Positions 63,410 through 64,000 of a stretch of DNA of 64,000 nucleotides are shown here, piece by piece. The notes beneath the pieces were generated by a model, which saw only the letters and a list, made by a program, of their open reading frames with translations, made no database searches and was not told the origin of the DNA. This DNA is from JAWLHK01 sp041690355 [NCBI: bacterium] (GTDB lineage: Bacteria > J088 > JAWLBW01): contig JAWLHK010000001.1 in assembly GCA_041690355.1 (NCBI GenBank), positions 186,001-250,000 of the forward strand. Reading direction: 5' to 3'. Both the position numbers and the translations under genes were made by a program. Position 1 is the first letter of the stretch. The number at the start of each line of letters is the position of its first letter.

Positions 63410-64000
63410 ATGGACCAGACTCGACGCTCGGCTGCTTGCTTCATCATCCTTGTACTGTCCGCCGTTCTTCTGTCGTGTTCGGCCGAAACCGACCCACAAC
63501 CCGTTCACCAGAACGTTTGCGGTGACGGCGTCGTCAGCGGCGCCGAAGTCTGCGATGACGGCAACCGCGATACCGAGAAAACGTGTGCCGACGGCGTCCC
63601 TGCGTGCGTCGCCTGCAACGATTCGTGCACCGGTTTCGAAAACCTCGTCGGAAACTGGTGCGGCGACGGGATAGTGAACGGCAGCGAGGTCTGCGACGAC
63701 GGCAATCTGCTCACCGAAACGGCCTGCCCGGCGGGCACCGCCTCCTGCACGCTCTGCAGCGCCGACTGCTCGCAAGAGCTCTCGCTGACGGGCCCGGTTT
63801 GCGGCGACGGTAAAGTCAACGGTACAGAAGTATGCGACGACGGCAACACCTTGACAGAGACGCGCTGTCCTGGCGGCGCGGCCAGCTGCACCGCATGCGA
63901 TTCGACCTGTACGATTCCGCTGACGTTACCGGGGGGGTTCTGCGGCGACGGCGTCAAACAAGCCTCTGAAGTCTGCGATGACGGCAACGCCGTAACCGAA
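63410..64000 (+). CDS. Cysteine-rich repeat lipoprotein (Myxococcus cysteine-rich type), partial
   Basis: The first 197 residues of a longer predicted lipoprotein (lipobox VLLSC after MDQTRRSAACFIILVLSA); the gene runs off the right edge. It holds four repeats of about 40 residues that start CGDG.V...EVCDDGN and end in a further Cys cluster such as CTLCSADC, CTACDSTC. This matches the cysteine-rich repeats common in myxobacterial surface proteins. The D-D-G-N turn probably binds Ca2+ and cysteines pair within repeats. AGAAGGG precedes the ATG. Confidence 0.88.
   Translation, partial: MDQTRRSAACFIILVLSAVLLSCSAETDPQPVHQNVCGDGVVSGAEVCDDGNRDTEKTCADGVPACVACNDSCTGFENLVGNWCGDGIVNGSEVCDDGNLLTETACPAGTASCTLCSADCSQELSLTGPVCGDGKVNGTEVCDDGNTLTETRCPGGAASCTACDSTCTIPLTLPGGFCGDGVKQASEVCDDGNAVTE

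Overview
The window is a GC-rich, gene-dense bacterial chromosome segment. It carries lipoprotein signal peptides, a FadL-type porin, a TolC/adaptor/RND pump and a Kef antiporter, so the cell is Gram-negative. An SspB-type ClpXP adaptor and a lipase-FadL pair point towards Proteobacteria. A cysteine-rich repeat lipoprotein (63.4 kb) and long Ig-repeat lipoproteins are more familiar from Myxococcota-like or other uncultured lineages. I therefore place it as an uncultivated-type proteobacterium or deltaproteobacterial relative, without a genus. I see no rRNA, tRNA, CRISPR array, transposase or phage gene.

Layout. 0-6.7 kb: Kef antiporter (cut by the window edge), a TetR-MpaB oxygenase operon with its promoter/operator, a small conserved protein, a stand-alone H-NOX haem sensor, an FRG-domain protein, UdgX uracil-DNA glycosylase and a dCMP-type deaminase. 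6.7-18.4 kb: two paralogous Ig-repeat lipoproteins, a 7TMR-DISM adenylate/guanylate cyclase and a VolA-like lipase/FadL operon. 18.4-27 kb: quinone reductase, MsrA, an NmrA-like protein, a minus-strand operon (DHH-like protein, haloalkane dehalogenase, MEKHLA protein), then an FAD dehydrogenase coupled to a ThDP enzyme. 27-34 kb: a Phd/PIN toxin-antitoxin pair, a lipid-oxidation operon (Mpo1-like, small protein, GMC oxidoreductase, PanE-like reductase) with a divergent TetR, a second TetR and a hydrolase sharing an operator sequence. 34-46 kb: convergent NarL-type kinase and regulator, a cadherin-like/PQQ-propeller lipoprotein, a PHP-domain lipoprotein, SspB, TetR, a decayed acylase fragment, RecQ and a coiled-coil lipoprotein. 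46-52 kb: methyltransferase, a Zn-alcohol dehydrogenase/SDR cluster, an SCP2-hydrolase fusion and a thioesterase. 52-60 kb: a Spy-like sensor, ECF sigma factor and membrane anti-sigma candidate divergent from an RND efflux operon. 60-64 kb: a repeat-rich island with a FitAB/VapBC-type module, a broken HigBA module and a eukaryote-like UMP-CMP kinase fused to an unrecognised N-terminal domain.

Themes. Much of the gene content handles lipids, sterols or hydrophobic compounds: MpaB oxygenase, lipase/FadL, GMC oxidase, Mpo1-like protein, SCP2-hydrolase, thioesterase and haloalkane dehalogenase. At least four TetR regulators sit beside such genes, and four of the TetR loci show readable inverted repeats over promoters or start codons. 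A recurring TAnnnT box (often GGTAnnCT) lies just upstream of genes, sometimes only 6-8 bases before the ATG, which suggests leaderless transcripts. The strongest candidates for something new are the fused kinase in its composite-repeat island, the FAD-dehydrogenase/ThDP-enzyme pair with an altered cofactor motif, and the Mpo1/GMC lipid operon.
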